DNA of 64,000 nucleotides from Clostridium sp. 'deep sea' (GTDB lineage: Bacteria; Bacillota; UBA994; PWPR01): NCBI RefSeq assembly GCF_014931565.1, contig NZ_CP063353.1, positions 3,720,001 through 3,784,000 of the forward strand. The letters run 5' to 3'. The translations under genes and the position numbers were made by a program. The first letter of the stretch is position 1. Each line of letters opens with the position of its first letter. Below are positions 16,873-25,655 of the stretch, one piece after another. The notes beneath the pieces were generated by a model. That model saw only the letters and a program-made list of their open reading frames with translations, searched no databases and was not told the DNA's origin.

Positions 16873-17667
16873 ATGGTTAAAAATTTTTTAAATCATTTAA
16901 ATTTTTACTGTAGATTTAGGATTCAATTATTGAAAGCAAAAATGGCTAACCGAGGAGATTTTATTACATTTGTTTTCTGTGATTTTATAATTCAAATTCT
17001 AAATTTATTATTTTTTAATATCTTATTTACTCAAATCGACTCAATCAAGGGATGGAACTATGAACAGTTAATTTTTATTTATGCTATTTCAATGATTAGT
17101 TACGGTATATTCAATCTTCTTTTTTGGGGAGTTTATGATCATGGTTATATGCTTCATACTGGAATGTTTGATCAAATTCTATTAAAACCATATAACGCTT
17201 TATTTCAGTCTAGTATAAGAGAAATAGGTGATTTGGGTGGAGTAGTTATTGGTTCAATGCTGTTAATTTATTCTATGAATAATGGTATATTTCAAGCAAG
17301 CTTAATCAACGTAATTTTATTAGTATTTTGTGTATTATGCTCTGCTATCTTGTTATTAGCAATTCATGCGATAATTGCTGGGTTTTCTTTTTGGATGGAC
17401 AATACTTCTGGAATACTTTTAGGTTATTTTAGCATAGTTCTTCAATTTAGCAGATATCCAATTACAATTTTTGGTCCAATGATTGCCTTTTGTTTAACAT
17501 TTATAATTCCAATCTCTTTTATTGGTTACTATCCAGCAATATTCTTTATGAGTAATAAGTTAAATTCAACTGTACTTTATTTGCCTTTAATTACTGTTGT
17601 TTTTGTATTAGTAGCACTTCTGCAATGGAAAATAGGAGTTCGTAGATATTCAGGTTCTGCAAACTAG
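16873..17667 (+). CDS. ABC-2 permease subunit (DUF990-like) 2
   Basis: 264 residues, six predicted membrane helices, with the RIQLLKAKMANRGDF and LHTGMFDQILLKPYNALFQ signatures of the partner permease. It starts two bases after the previous stop with GGAGG inside the end of that gene, so translation is coupled. With the two upstream genes it completes the exporter. Confidence 0.85.
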   Translation: MVKNFLNHLNFYCRFRIQLLKAKMANRGDFITFVFCDFIIQILNLLFFNILFTQIDSIKGWNYEQLIFIYAISMISYGIFNLLFWGVYDHGYMLHTGMFDQILLKPYNALFQSSIREIGDLGGVVIGSMLLIYSMNNGIFQASLINVILLVFCVLCSAILLLAIHAIIAGFSFWMDNTSGILLGYFSIVLQFSRYPITIFGPMIAFCLTFIIPISFIGYYPAIFFMSNKLNSTVLYLPLITVVFVLVALLQWKIGVRRYSGSAN

Positions 17668-17896
17668 GTGTATGACTATGGTCTTACATTAATAAAAATA
17701 GCAAATTAAAGTGAAAATAACTATAATTAGGTTACAGCAATTTTAAAATTATATGGTTATTGCATTTATAGTGATGATGAATTCTAGTAGTATTAGAGTA
17801 CACACTTTGGAAAAGTAGCTGCTTAATGATTGGCGACGACTGTTTAAGCTAATAATTGTTAGCTAAGTAGCAATATAATAAGATTTTCTATTGACT

Positions 17897-17927
17897 TTGA
17901 CGTCGCGTTAACCTTTACGCTTATCTT
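17897..17927 (+). promoter_or_regulatory. MerR-type promoter with 19-bp spacer and dyad
   Basis: TTGACG (17897-17902) and TATCTT (17922-17927) are 19 bases apart. The spacer holds the imperfect dyad GCGTTAACCTTTACGC. This matches a MerR-regulated promoter facing the MerR gene at 18192. The 260 bases in between contain no coding frame I can support and would form a long leader. Confidence 0.7.
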
Positions 17928-18191
17928 GTAAGATTAATTAATATAAGTCAAAAGAAGATTATTAATATTTAAATAATTACATACCAAAAACTAATAACTA
18001 AAGACTAATGATTATGTTGTTTGGTGATTTAAGAGCAACATATATTATGTTTTTAGCAATGAAAAACATGTAATATATATCTTGTACAAGCAACTTGTTT
18101 AGTTTTAAAGATTAGTTTTAATTGACTTTATAGTCAGCAATGTACCTTACCATTGTTTACCTATGATTTTTTTATACTGGAGGTGATACTG

Positions 18192-19184
18192 ATGAAACTG
18201 CAAACCATCAGTCAAGTAGCTAAGAATTTTTCAATCTCAACTCGAACACTAAGATATTATGAACAAATTGGGTTGATTACACCATCTGAAAAAGAAAATT
18301 ATGCTTATCGAGTATATGACTTGGCAACAATTACACGCCTGCGTCAAATTATTATTCTACGTAAATTGAGAATACCTCTTAAACAAATTGCTGAGATTTT
18401 AAAAAACGTAGATGTAAGTGTTGCAATCGAAGTATTCCAGCGGAATCTTGTCAATATAGAAGATGAAATAACAGCTCTCTCAACTATTCGCAATATTGTT
18501 AAAGCCTTTATTGAACATCTAGATCTTACAGGCTCGTCATTTGCACTACCTGATGATGAAGGTTTACTAGAAATTGTGGATTCACTGACTGTCTCTAAAA
18601 TCAATTTCAAGGTGGAAAAGAAAATGGAAAAACTTAACCAAGCAAGCGATAAACTGAGTAAAATGCAGGATAAAGATGTACGAATTGTTTACCTTCCGCC
18701 TATGACCGTAGCTGCTGCTTATGCATCGGGTGAAAACTGCGAAGGTAAGGCCAATGATATGATAAATCAGTTCGTAAAAGATAGTGGATTATTAGCAATT
18801 AAACCCGACGCCCGTAGTTTTGGTTTTGACTGCTTTAAAGAAGGAGACCCTACTCACTTATATGAAGTTTGGGTATCTATTCCTAAAGATATGGAAATAC
18901 CTGCTCCTTTAGTAAAGCGAACTTTTAATGGTGGATTATATGCTGCTCATGTGTTGAGGTCATGGGATTTTAAGGATAGGTGTTTATTAAAAGAATGGAT
19001 AAACGCCAGCGATAAGTATGATAATGACTGGGATTTTCCACGTTGCAGTTCACCAGATGTGAGTGTTGGACAGTTCCTTGAAGAAACACTAAATTATTAT
19101 AATTTTGCTCAAAACGGTGAAATGAAGGATTTACAACTTGATATATTATACCCTATTAAGGAGAAGATGAATGAAAGAATTTAA
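18192..19184 (+). CDS. MerR-family regulator with GyrI-like effector domain (second paralogue)
   Basis: 330 residues, same layout as the MerR at 6616-7659: winged helix with ISTRTLRYYEQIGL, coiled coil, and a GyrI-like effector domain with DVRIVYLPPMTVAAAYA and RTFNGGLYAAHVLRSWDF. GGAGGTG lies just upstream of the ATG at 18192; the frame opens at 18153 with no ribosome binding site. Its last 14 bases overlap the DUF6273-like gene, so the two are translationally coupled. The 19-bp-spacer promoter at 17897 is the probable target. Inducer unknown. Confidence 0.92.
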   Translation: MKLQTISQVAKNFSISTRTLRYYEQIGLITPSEKENYAYRVYDLATITRLRQIIILRKLRIPLKQIAEILKNVDVSVAIEVFQRNLVNIEDEITALSTIRNIVKAFIEHLDLTGSSFALPDDEGLLEIVDSLTVSKINFKVEKKMEKLNQASDKLSKMQDKDVRIVYLPPMTVAAAYASGENCEGKANDMINQFVKDSGLLAIKPDARSFGFDCFKEGDPTHLYEVWVSIPKDMEIPAPLVKRTFNGGLYAAHVLRSWDFKDRCLLKEWINASDKYDNDWDFPRCSSPDVSVGQFLEETLNYYNFAQNGEMKDLQLDILYPIKEKMNERI

Positions 19185-19785
19185 TATTGGTACAATAATG
19201 TCCTTTGGTGATTATAACTGGCGAGTTCTGGACATAAAAAATAATGTGGCTTTGATTATAACTGAGTACATTATAGATCAGCGCTCTTACCATAACGTTT
19301 ATGAAGGTATAACATGGGCTGACTGCTCGTTAAGAAAATATCTAAACAATGAATTTTATAATAAATTCAATGCAACTGACAAATCAAGAATAATTCCAGT
19401 AATGAATAAAAATCCTGATAATCAGTGGTATAAGTCACAAGGTGGAGTAGATACGCAAGATAATATATTTTTATTAAACATTGAAGAAGTAGTGTGCCAT
19501 TATTTTGGTGATAGCAGTTCAAAACTGTATAACCCAGGTAAGAATCAAAGATATTGGTTTCAAAGAAAAGATAAAAACAACAGTAAACGAATAGCAAAAC
19601 TTGAGCCTAATAAAGGCGGCATTTGGTGGTGGTGGCTTCGGTCACCCGGACGCTTAAATAATAAGGCCGTGTATATCCACGGTGATGGCAATATTGGTAT
19701 ACAAGGCAACAATATCTTAAAAGGCAATATCAGCGATGGTAGATGTACAGGCGGTGTTCGCCCAGCTTTGTGGCTAAAGCTGTAA
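19171..19785 (+). CDS. DUF6273-like protein
   Basis: 204 residues. The middle ITWADCSLRKYLNNEFYNKF and the end WWWLRSPGRLNNKAVYIHGDG, with GGVRPALWLKL at the terminus, are characteristic of DUF6273 proteins, whose fold resembles formylglycine-generating-enzyme or C-type-lectin-like sulfatase-modifying domains. No signal peptide. The start codon overlaps the MerR gene, so it is the regulated partner. Function unknown; the family often senses or binds ligands. Confidence 0.75.
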   Translation: MKEFNIGTIMSFGDYNWRVLDIKNNVALIITEYIIDQRSYHNVYEGITWADCSLRKYLNNEFYNKFNATDKSRIIPVMNKNPDNQWYKSQGGVDTQDNIFLLNIEEVVCHYFGDSSSKLYNPGKNQRYWFQRKDKNNSKRIAKLEPNKGGIWWWWLRSPGRLNNKAVYIHGDGNIGIQGNNILKGNISDGRCTGGVRPALWLKL

Positions 19786-19962
19786 TCGCATTAGCTAAAT
19801 AGAGTATAGTCGAAAAATACTTGATACAGCTGAGTTTTTTGTAGTATATACTTAAGTTTTATTACTGTTGACATAACACTTATAGATATTTTTTATTTAC
19901 GAGAATAATTATTCTAACACCAGAGCTAAAATAGTTGAGTAAAATTATAAGTTATAAACACC

Positions 19963-19999
19963 AATACGCCAAAAATTGATTTTTTGGCGTATTACTTTT
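19963..19999 (+). terminator. Intrinsic terminator
   Basis: AATACGCCAAAAA (19963-19975) pairs with TTTTTGGCGTATT (19981-19993), followed by ACTTTTT. It would end the MerR/DUF6273 transcript before the amidohydrolase gene. Confidence 0.8.
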
Positions 20000-20149
20000 T
20001 AGTTTAGTGATATGTTTGCTAAGGATTATTTGTGTTTTCGCAAGGCTAAAAAAGGTAAACAAGAGTAAATATATCAAAGGGTTTTGCTATAAACATGTAG
20101 AAGTAACACATGTATTTTTTTCAAGAGTATATAAAAAAGGAGAATCTGT

Positions 20150-21532
20150 ATGTCAAAAACAATAGCAGAGAAGTATATTGATGAAAAGTCAGCTGAGTTA
20201 AATGAATTAAGTAAGAAAATATGGGAGAATCCAGAAGTTGCTTATGAAGAAGTTAAAGCTTCTAAATGGACAGCAGAGTTTCTTGAAAAAAAAGGATTTA
20301 CAGTTGAGAGAGCGTATGTGGGTGTACCTACAGCTATTAAAGCTACTTGGGGCAAAGGAAAACCTGTGATAGGTCTTTTAGGTGAGTATGATGCTTTACC
20401 AAATATGAGCCAAAAGATAAAAACAGTAAAAGATCCTATTCAAAAAGGTGAACCAGGTCAAGCATGTGGACATAACTTACTGGGGGTTGCTCATGTAGGA
20501 GCGGCACTTGGCATAAAGAAAGAACTAGAAGAGAACAACTTAGAAGGCACAGTGGTATACTATGGTTGCCCAGCGGAGGAGGTTCTTACTGGAAAGGTAT
20601 TCATGGCTAGAAATGGAGCTTTTAGAGACTTGGATATAGCTATGGCTTTTCATCCAGGAACAGAAAATAGTTTAACTACGGGTTCAGGCACTGCCTTAAA
20701 TAGTGCAATTTTTCATTTTAATGGAGTTACAGCTCATGCAGGTGGAGACCCTCAAAATGGACGTAGTGCTTTAGATGCTGTTGAACAATTTGATGTTGGA
20801 GCGAACTATTTACGAGAACATGTCACAGATGATGTTCGTATTCACTATGTTATTACAGATGGTGGTCAAGCTCCTAATATTGTACCTGACCATGCATCTG
20901 TTTGGTATTATGTAAGGGCTTTATCAAGAGAAGTTGTGGAAGACACCTATGAAAGATTAATTAAAGTAGCTAAAGGAGCAGCAATTTCAACAGAAACTGA
21001 AGTTGAAATAGAGTTTTTAGGTGGTTGTTATAATACACTACAAAATAAAGTTCTTGTTGATCTCGTTCATAAAACAATGCATGAAATTGATAGACCTAAA
21101 TGGACTGAAGAAGAGATGAAATTTGCTGAAGCTTTGAACAAAGTAAGTCCAAGATTCAAGAAAATGCTGGCAAGTGGACAAATTACAAAAGATACTCATT
21201 TAGCAACAGAAGTATCTGAAATAAAGCATAACAATAGCTATGGTTCTACAGATGTTGGGGATGTTCAACATATTGTTCCTGGTGTAATGTTCACTACTGC
21301 AACAAATAATATGGGTGCCCCAGGACATAGTTGGCAAATTACAGCAAGTGCAGGCAGTTCATATGGTCATAAAGGTATGATATATGCCTCAAAAGTAATG
21401 GCAAATGCAGCATTGAAAGCTGTTAAAAACCCTTCGATTATTGAAAAAGCAAAAGCTGAGTTTAAAGATGTTATGGGTAAAAAAGAATACAATTGTCCAA
21501 TACCTGATTCTATACCCATCCCTAAGGCATAA
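20150..21532 (+). CDS. AbgB-like M20 amidohydrolase
   Basis: 460 residues, full length for the p-aminobenzoyl-glutamate hydrolase subunit B family. Metal and catalytic motifs of M20 enzymes are present: GEYDALP, CGHN (QACGHNLLG), the EEV glutamates, AFHPGTEN and TDVGDVQHIVP. A dimerisation domain lies at ~180-300. AAAAGGAG precedes the ATG. The enzyme is cytosolic and hydrolyses an N-acyl amino acid or dipeptide; substrate cannot be told from sequence. It is a single-gene unit bounded by terminators, and paralogous to the partial gene at 1-717. Confidence 0.92.
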   Translation: MSKTIAEKYIDEKSAELNELSKKIWENPEVAYEEVKASKWTAEFLEKKGFTVERAYVGVPTAIKATWGKGKPVIGLLGEYDALPNMSQKIKTVKDPIQKGEPGQACGHNLLGVAHVGAALGIKKELEENNLEGTVVYYGCPAEEVLTGKVFMARNGAFRDLDIAMAFHPGTENSLTTGSGTALNSAIFHFNGVTAHAGGDPQNGRSALDAVEQFDVGANYLREHVTDDVRIHYVITDGGQAPNIVPDHASVWYYVRALSREVVEDTYERLIKVAKGAAISTETEVEIEFLGGCYNTLQNKVLVDLVHKTMHEIDRPKWTEEEMKFAEALNKVSPRFKKMLASGQITKDTHLATEVSEIKHNNSYGSTDVGDVQHIVPGVMFTTATNNMGAPGHSWQITASAGSSYGHKGMIYASKVMANAALKAVKNPSIIEKAKAEFKDVMGKKEYNCPIPDSIPIPKA

Positions 21533-21612
21533 AATATATTCATAATCTATAGATTGAATTTATTATGCTTAGTTAGCTAATAGTTGTAATTTATAGTAAA
21601 CAAAAATTTTAA

Positions 21613-21653
21613 CAACGCAGGGTTAGTTAAATACAACTAAACCTGCGTTGTTT
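21613..21653 (+). terminator. Strong hairpin after the amidohydrolase
   Basis: CAACGCAGG (21613-21621) pairs with CCTGCGTTG (21642-21650), with a further TTAGTT/AACTAA inner stem. The following T tract is short (TTT). Confidence 0.65.
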
Positions 21654-21849
21654 GAGTTAAAGTCACGATTACTTATGGTAGTAACCCCAAGCCATTTAAT
21701 GACTGTTTTACAGTTTAAGAGTATGTAGTTTAAGCATATACATTACATAAAACTTTTAATATAAAGGGGCAAGTTCCCACCCATATAAGATTATTTTGAC
21801 CTAAAAACTACAGCAAAGACTTTGCTGGTAAGGGAAAGATATATCATAT

Positions 21850-21878
21850 TTGACTTTTTAATTAACCTAGTGTACAAT
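21850..21878 (+). promoter_or_regulatory. Promoter of the MarR gene with operator-like half-site
   Basis: TTGACT (21850-21855), 17-base spacer, TACAAT (21873-21878). The spacer contains TTAACCTAG, matching one arm of the palindrome at 22406-22418 in front of the next gene, so the MarR protein may bind both. Confidence 0.6.
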
Positions 21879-21893
21879 AATTATGGTGATTAT

Positions 21894-22346
21894 ATGAAAA
21901 CTTATGAAAGTATCATTAAGTTATATTTTAAATCAGTAAGAGAATTTAATGAGTTTGAAAGCACCCCAAGGGATTTTGGAACTGGAGATTTGTTGTATAG
22001 TTCTGAAATACATACTCTGCAAGCTATTGGAAATAACTCAAGTATTAATCTTACTGAACTAGCTGATAAATTAGATATTTCAAAGAGTGGAACTTCTAAA
22101 TTCGTTAGAAAATTGCTTGATAAGGGTTTAATCACTAAAAGCAAACATGTGGGTAATAAAAAAGAAGTTGTTTTTAATTTAACTGAGAAAGGGTTAGTTG
22201 CATATTTAGGACATGAAGCATTTAGTAACGAGACGTTTGATTCAATATACAAAGTTTTATCTTGTCTTAATGAGAATCAAGCTGATTTTTTGGAATCATT
22301 TTTAAGAAATTTGGTTTTACAAGTAGAAAAGTTAAACAACAAATGA
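21894..22346 (+). CDS. MarR-family transcriptional regulator
   Basis: 150 residues. Winged helix in the centre: SINLTELADKLDISKSGTSKFVRKLLDKGLI then a wing ending in KKEVVFNLTEKG. MarR dimers usually repress neighbours and respond to small phenolics or oxidants. ATG 21894 gives a normal family length; the frame opens at 21822. It precedes a flavin-type membrane fusion gene and its partner, which it probably controls via the TTAACCTGGTTAA site. Confidence 0.88.
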   Translation: MKTYESIIKLYFKSVREFNEFESTPRDFGTGDLLYSSEIHTLQAIGNNSSINLTELADKLDISKSGTSKFVRKLLDKGLITKSKHVGNKKEVVFNLTEKGLVAYLGHEAFSNETFDSIYKVLSCLNENQADFLESFLRNLVLQVEKLNNK

Positions 22347-22366
22347 CTGTTATTATGCTTTAGGTT

Positions 22367-22396
22367 AAACAGCATAAATTTTGCTGTTTATTTTTT
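22367..22396 (+). terminator. Intrinsic terminator of the MarR gene
   Basis: AAACAGCA (22367-22374) pairs with TGCTGTTT (22382-22389), followed by six T. It separates the MarR gene from the next transcript. Confidence 0.85.
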
Positions 22397-22405
22397 AAGA
22401 AATTG

Positions 22406-22418
22406 TTAACCTGGTTAA
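22406..22418. promoter_or_regulatory. Predicted MarR operator
   Basis: Perfect palindrome TTAACC-T-GGTTAA, 18 bases before the start at 22437. Its left arm is repeated in the MarR promoter spacer at 21861-21870. Confidence 0.6.
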
Positions 22419-22436
22419 ATAAAAAGGAGTGGTCTT

Positions 22437-23471
22437 ATGCTAAGTTCGCAAGAATGGTGGAATGTTATTATTAACTATAACCAAAGTATTTTTCCAATGC
22501 AATTGTTGGTTATGTTAGTTGGTGTAATTGTAACTGTATATTTAATTTATGGAACAGCAACAAAAGCAAATATAGCAATGAAGCTATATTTAGCTTTTTG
22601 CAATTTATGGATTGGTAGTATGTTTTTTATTGTTTTAGGCAAAGGTTTTCCTTCGCCCTTAAGACAATTTCAGGGGGCTTTATTTATTACCATAGGCATA
22701 CTTTGGGTTGTTGATATCTTTACTAAGAAAACGTATTTAATTTTACCTAAAAAAGGATTTACGAAACGTATAACAATAGCATTTCTTATAATTGTTGCGT
22801 TTTATCCTATGGCAGGATTAGCATTAGCACGTTCGGTAAATCAACTAATATATCCAGGAACACTTCCTTGTGCAACAACAGCGTTCACCTTGGTTTTGTT
22901 AGCGGGTTCACTTCCTAAAATAAATAAATTGACTTATTCATTATTACTTGTTTGGGCTATCCCCTTTCCTCCGCTTATTCAAATTCCAAAGTATCAAGTA
23001 TACGAAGATGGAATTATGTTTATAATTGGGCTTTATTGCTTGATTGTTTTGATTTTATCAATAATAAAATATAAAAATAACTTAGGATTGAACTTATATA
23101 AAGAAATATTTGATATAAAAAAAGATGCAGTGTTTGCAACTTTGTCTTTAGAGGGTGTGCCTAACATTGTACCAATTCATTCAAAACATCTAATTTCAAA
23201 TAGTAAGGTGATGATTAGTGACCAGTTTATGGATAAGACTAAAATTAATATTTTAGGTAATGCGTATGGGGTTCTTACTATTAAAGAAGGAGATCAATTA
23301 TATAAAATAAGTGGTAGCTGTCAATATAAAACTTCAGGACTATTATATAAGTTGGCAGTTAGAGGAGCTAAAAAGTATGCTAAAAAAAAGGCAAAAAATA
23401 AAAATATTAAATTAAACTGCAAAGGCATTGTTCTTATGAAGGTTGACAAGTTTGAAGTAGTAGATATTTAG
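22437..23471 (+). CDS. Membrane protein (DUF6064-like) fused to pyridoxamine-oxidase-type flavin domain
   Basis: 344 residues in two parts. Residues ~1-210 contain about six membrane helices and resemble DUF6064 (QEWWNVIINYNQSIFPMQL, LYLAFCNLWIG, LIYPGTLPCATTAFTL). Residues ~225-344 form a pyridoxamine-5'-phosphate-oxidase-like split barrel (KDAVFATLSLEGVPNIVPI, YGVLTIKEGDQLYKISG) that would bind FMN or a similar cofactor in the cytosol. AAAAAGGAG precedes the ATG. The next gene appears to be a further small split-barrel protein. Confidence 0.75.
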   Translation: MLSSQEWWNVIINYNQSIFPMQLLVMLVGVIVTVYLIYGTATKANIAMKLYLAFCNLWIGSMFFIVLGKGFPSPLRQFQGALFITIGILWVVDIFTKKTYLILPKKGFTKRITIAFLIIVAFYPMAGLALARSVNQLIYPGTLPCATTAFTLVLLAGSLPKINKLTYSLLLVWAIPFPPLIQIPKYQVYEDGIMFIIGLYCLIVLILSIIKYKNNLGLNLYKEIFDIKKDAVFATLSLEGVPNIVPIHSKHLISNSKVMISDQFMDKTKINILGNAYGVLTIKEGDQLYKISGSCQYKTSGLLYKLAVRGAKKYAKKKAKNKNIKLNCKGIVLMKVDKFEVVDI

Positions 23472-23489
23472 ACTAAGAGGATAATATTA

Positions 23490-23885
23490 ATGAATAAAAA
23501 AGATAAAATTCTAAAGTATTTTAATGGTTGTCAAAATTGTTTTGTTACTAATAATAAGCTTGAGGTTTGTTTTGTGAAATGTAAAAGAGCTTTTGATAAT
23601 ATTATTATGTTAGGTGTTAGTAAAAGTGATATGAAAAGCTTTAATAATACTACAAATGAAAATATCTCGGTTGTTGCGTGGAAACAAATTGAGGGTTATC
23701 AATTGAAGGTTTGCAGGCTATCAAAAAAAGATGAACTTAAATATGATAGGCAAATTGAGAAATTTAAAATTGACTTAAAAGGCGCCAACATAGAGTTGGC
23801 AAAGATAAGCTTAGTATTATGTTATATTAATAATATTTATTATGTAACTCCCGGTAAGTTTGCTGGTAATTTAGTTAAGTATTAA
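23490..23885 (+). CDS. Small hypothetical protein, possibly flavin split-barrel
   Basis: 131 residues, no membrane segment. The order NCFVTNNKLEVCFVKCKRA then IIMLGVSKSDMKSFN suggests a short split-barrel domain related to the tail of the preceding protein, but the match is weak. It begins 18 bases after that gene with AGAGGATAAT as ribosome binding site, so it is in the same MarR-linked operon. Confidence 0.6.
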   Translation: MNKKDKILKYFNGCQNCFVTNNKLEVCFVKCKRAFDNIIMLGVSKSDMKSFNNTTNENISVVAWKQIEGYQLKVCRLSKKDELKYDRQIEKFKIDLKGANIELAKISLVLCYINNIYYVTPGKFAGNLVKY

Positions 23886-24002
23886 AAGTTATCAAAAAAT
23901 CTTGCAAATATTAAATGAACAGAGCAGGCAAAAAATTAATAAATTTTTTGTAGTGCATAAGGCAATCAATGAATAAACTTTAATAAACTAGGAGGTTTAT
24001 AT

Positions 24003-24566
24003 ATGAGATTATTTCCAAATAACTCATTCGGATTATTAAATATTTGGTGGTATTTATTATTGTATGGAGTAATAAGTGTTTTAGTTATGATAAATATCCC
24101 AAAAGATAAAAGAAAAAAGCTCCTAACATTTCCTAAGTATAATAAAGATAGAAAAATATCTATTTGGGGTTTTATATCATTTGCTTTTGGAAAAGGCCTA
24201 ATCACTTACACAATTTTTTCACCGATACATCCATTTTCATTATATTTTTATGTTGGAACAAGTATTTATCTTATAGGATTATTTTTATCAGTTTATGCAA
24301 TGTGGATTTTTTCAAAAGCAGAGCTATCACAACCAGTTACAAATGGATTATATAAAATATCAAGACACCCAATACAAGTAATGAACTTTATAATGTGGCT
24401 TGGAATTGCTATTGTTTCAGAAACATGGATAATGATTATATGTGCAATTTCTTTTGCTATATTTTCATACCCTTCACTAAAAGCGCAGGAAAAGAACTGT
24501 ATAGACCAATACGGTGATAATTATTATGAGTATATGAAGAAAACTCCAAGATATTTACTCTTTTAA
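24003..24566 (+). CDS. ICMT/PEMT-like membrane methyltransferase
   Basis: 187 residues with four to five membrane helices. The C-terminal half has the SAM-binding signature of isoprenylcysteine carboxyl methyltransferase/phospholipid methyltransferase-like proteins: NGLYKISRHPIQVMNF, the KAQEKNCIDQYGDNYYEYM block and KTPRYL. AGGAGG precedes the ATG. The substrate (lipid, isoprenoid or metal-ion) cannot be predicted. Confidence 0.8.
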   Translation: MRLFPNNSFGLLNIWWYLLLYGVISVLVMINIPKDKRKKLLTFPKYNKDRKISIWGFISFAFGKGLITYTIFSPIHPFSLYFYVGTSIYLIGLFLSVYAMWIFSKAELSQPVTNGLYKISRHPIQVMNFIMWLGIAIVSETWIMIICAISFAIFSYPSLKAQEKNCIDQYGDNYYEYMKKTPRYLLF

Positions 24567-24630
24567 ATATTGGTCTTATGTCAAGAAAAAGACAACGTGT
24601 GCCTGATTAATATGCTAATAATAATCTCTT

Positions 24631-24762
24631 AAGCCACTCTCTTTTTATAAGAACATTAAAAGTTTCAATATATGTATAATTCCATGGGTACCTTTAGCTG
24701 AGTAACTACGAGTAAAGCTTCTTGCTGGAGTTGCTTCAATAAAGTGTTTTGAAACATATTGA
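24631..24762 (-). pseudogene. Decayed IS3-family transposase fragment
   Basis: On the minus strand the frame QYVSKHFIEATPARSFTRSY and SAKGTHGII aligns with the intact transposase at 25656-26465 (QYISDAYIAETPSSSFIRSY, SAKATPWDN). Nucleotide similarity continues through a frameshift to AAAAGAGAGTGGCTTA. It is an older, inverted and ruined copy of a related element. Upstream on the same strand (24763-24960) a ~50-codon frame (HKWARNPQKNNSSVVYVILD onward) is open but unidentified. Confidence 0.75.
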
Positions 24763-25114
24763 TAGAGCTTTCAAGTTTTTTGTGTAAATATTTATTAAAT
24801 TTATCTGGCGAATTAGAGGTATATCTCATGTTTAGTATACCTCTAGCCTTTCTATCCAGAATAACATATACTACACTACTATTATTCTTTTGAGGATTAC
24901 GAGCCCATTTATGTAGAGTGGATCATCTTGTTTTAAACTCTGCTGTAAATGCTCGTTTCTTACCCTATATATCTTAGTTAAGGATTTCTCTTTATTTTAA
25001 TGATTATGGAAGTATCAATACGCAAGTTTAAATAAATGTTAACTAGTTGTTTCTTAATACAAATATGTCCACAATCTTTTATATAAATCATATAAAACCT
25101 ACGCTTTACTGAAT

Positions 25115-25230
25115 CTACTTACTGTCATGTAATAAAGCATTTGAAATATTAAGTAAAGTATTAATTGATTGTTCACTGTCTTTCCCTAAATTCGTAATAG
25201 CTTCATAAATCTCTCTTGATGCTAGAATTT
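25115..25230 (-). pseudogene. 3' part of the gene split by the IS3 element
   Basis: From the left edge of the insertion the minus strand reads ILASREIYEAITNLGKDSEQ, then SINTLLNISNALLHDSK and a TAG at 25117-25115. Joined to the fragment at 26499-26859 after removing the element and one target copy, the reading frame is continuous and gives a 157-residue protein. Confidence 0.8.
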
Positions 25231-25302
25231 AAAACAGACAGGTTAAATACGAAAATCCTTAAATGAGATATAATAAGATAATCAGATAAGGAGAACTAGA
25301 AG

Positions 25303-25593
25303 ATGGGGAAAAAGAGATATTTCACACCAGAGTTCAAGCAAGATGCAGTTGACTATTATCAATCATCAGGAAAAACAAAGACAGAGGTAGCAAGAGAACT
25401 TAAAGTAGGATTAACAACATTACATGAATGGATAGCAAAAGCAGAGAAAAATAATGGAGCTGTAGTGCATAGAGGGTCGGGGAACTATAGCACAGATGCT
25501 GAAAAAGAGATAGCAAGACTAAAAAAAGAATTAAGAGACCATAAGGATGCCTTAGAAATACTAAAAAAGGCTATAGGCATACTGAACAAGTAA
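25303..25593 (+). CDS. IS3-family OrfA (HTH, leucine-zipper)
   Basis: 96 residues: HTH_Tnp_1 domain (RYFTPEFKQDAVDYYQSSGK, ELKVGLTTLHEWIAKAE) and a C-terminal coiled coil (EKEIARLKKELRDHKDALEI). It binds the element's ends. Near its 3' end a slippery heptamer A-AAA-AAG (25563-25569) allows a -1 shift into OrfB to make the OrfAB transposase. GGAGAA precedes the ATG. Confidence 0.92.
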   Translation: MGKKRYFTPEFKQDAVDYYQSSGKTKTEVARELKVGLTTLHEWIAKAEKNNGAVVHRGSGNYSTDAEKEIARLKKELRDHKDALEILKKAIGILNK

Positions 25594-25655
25594 CTGAAGT
25601 AATATACACTCAAACATTTGAGACATCAAAGAAACGCAAGATTTCAGTTAGCGGT

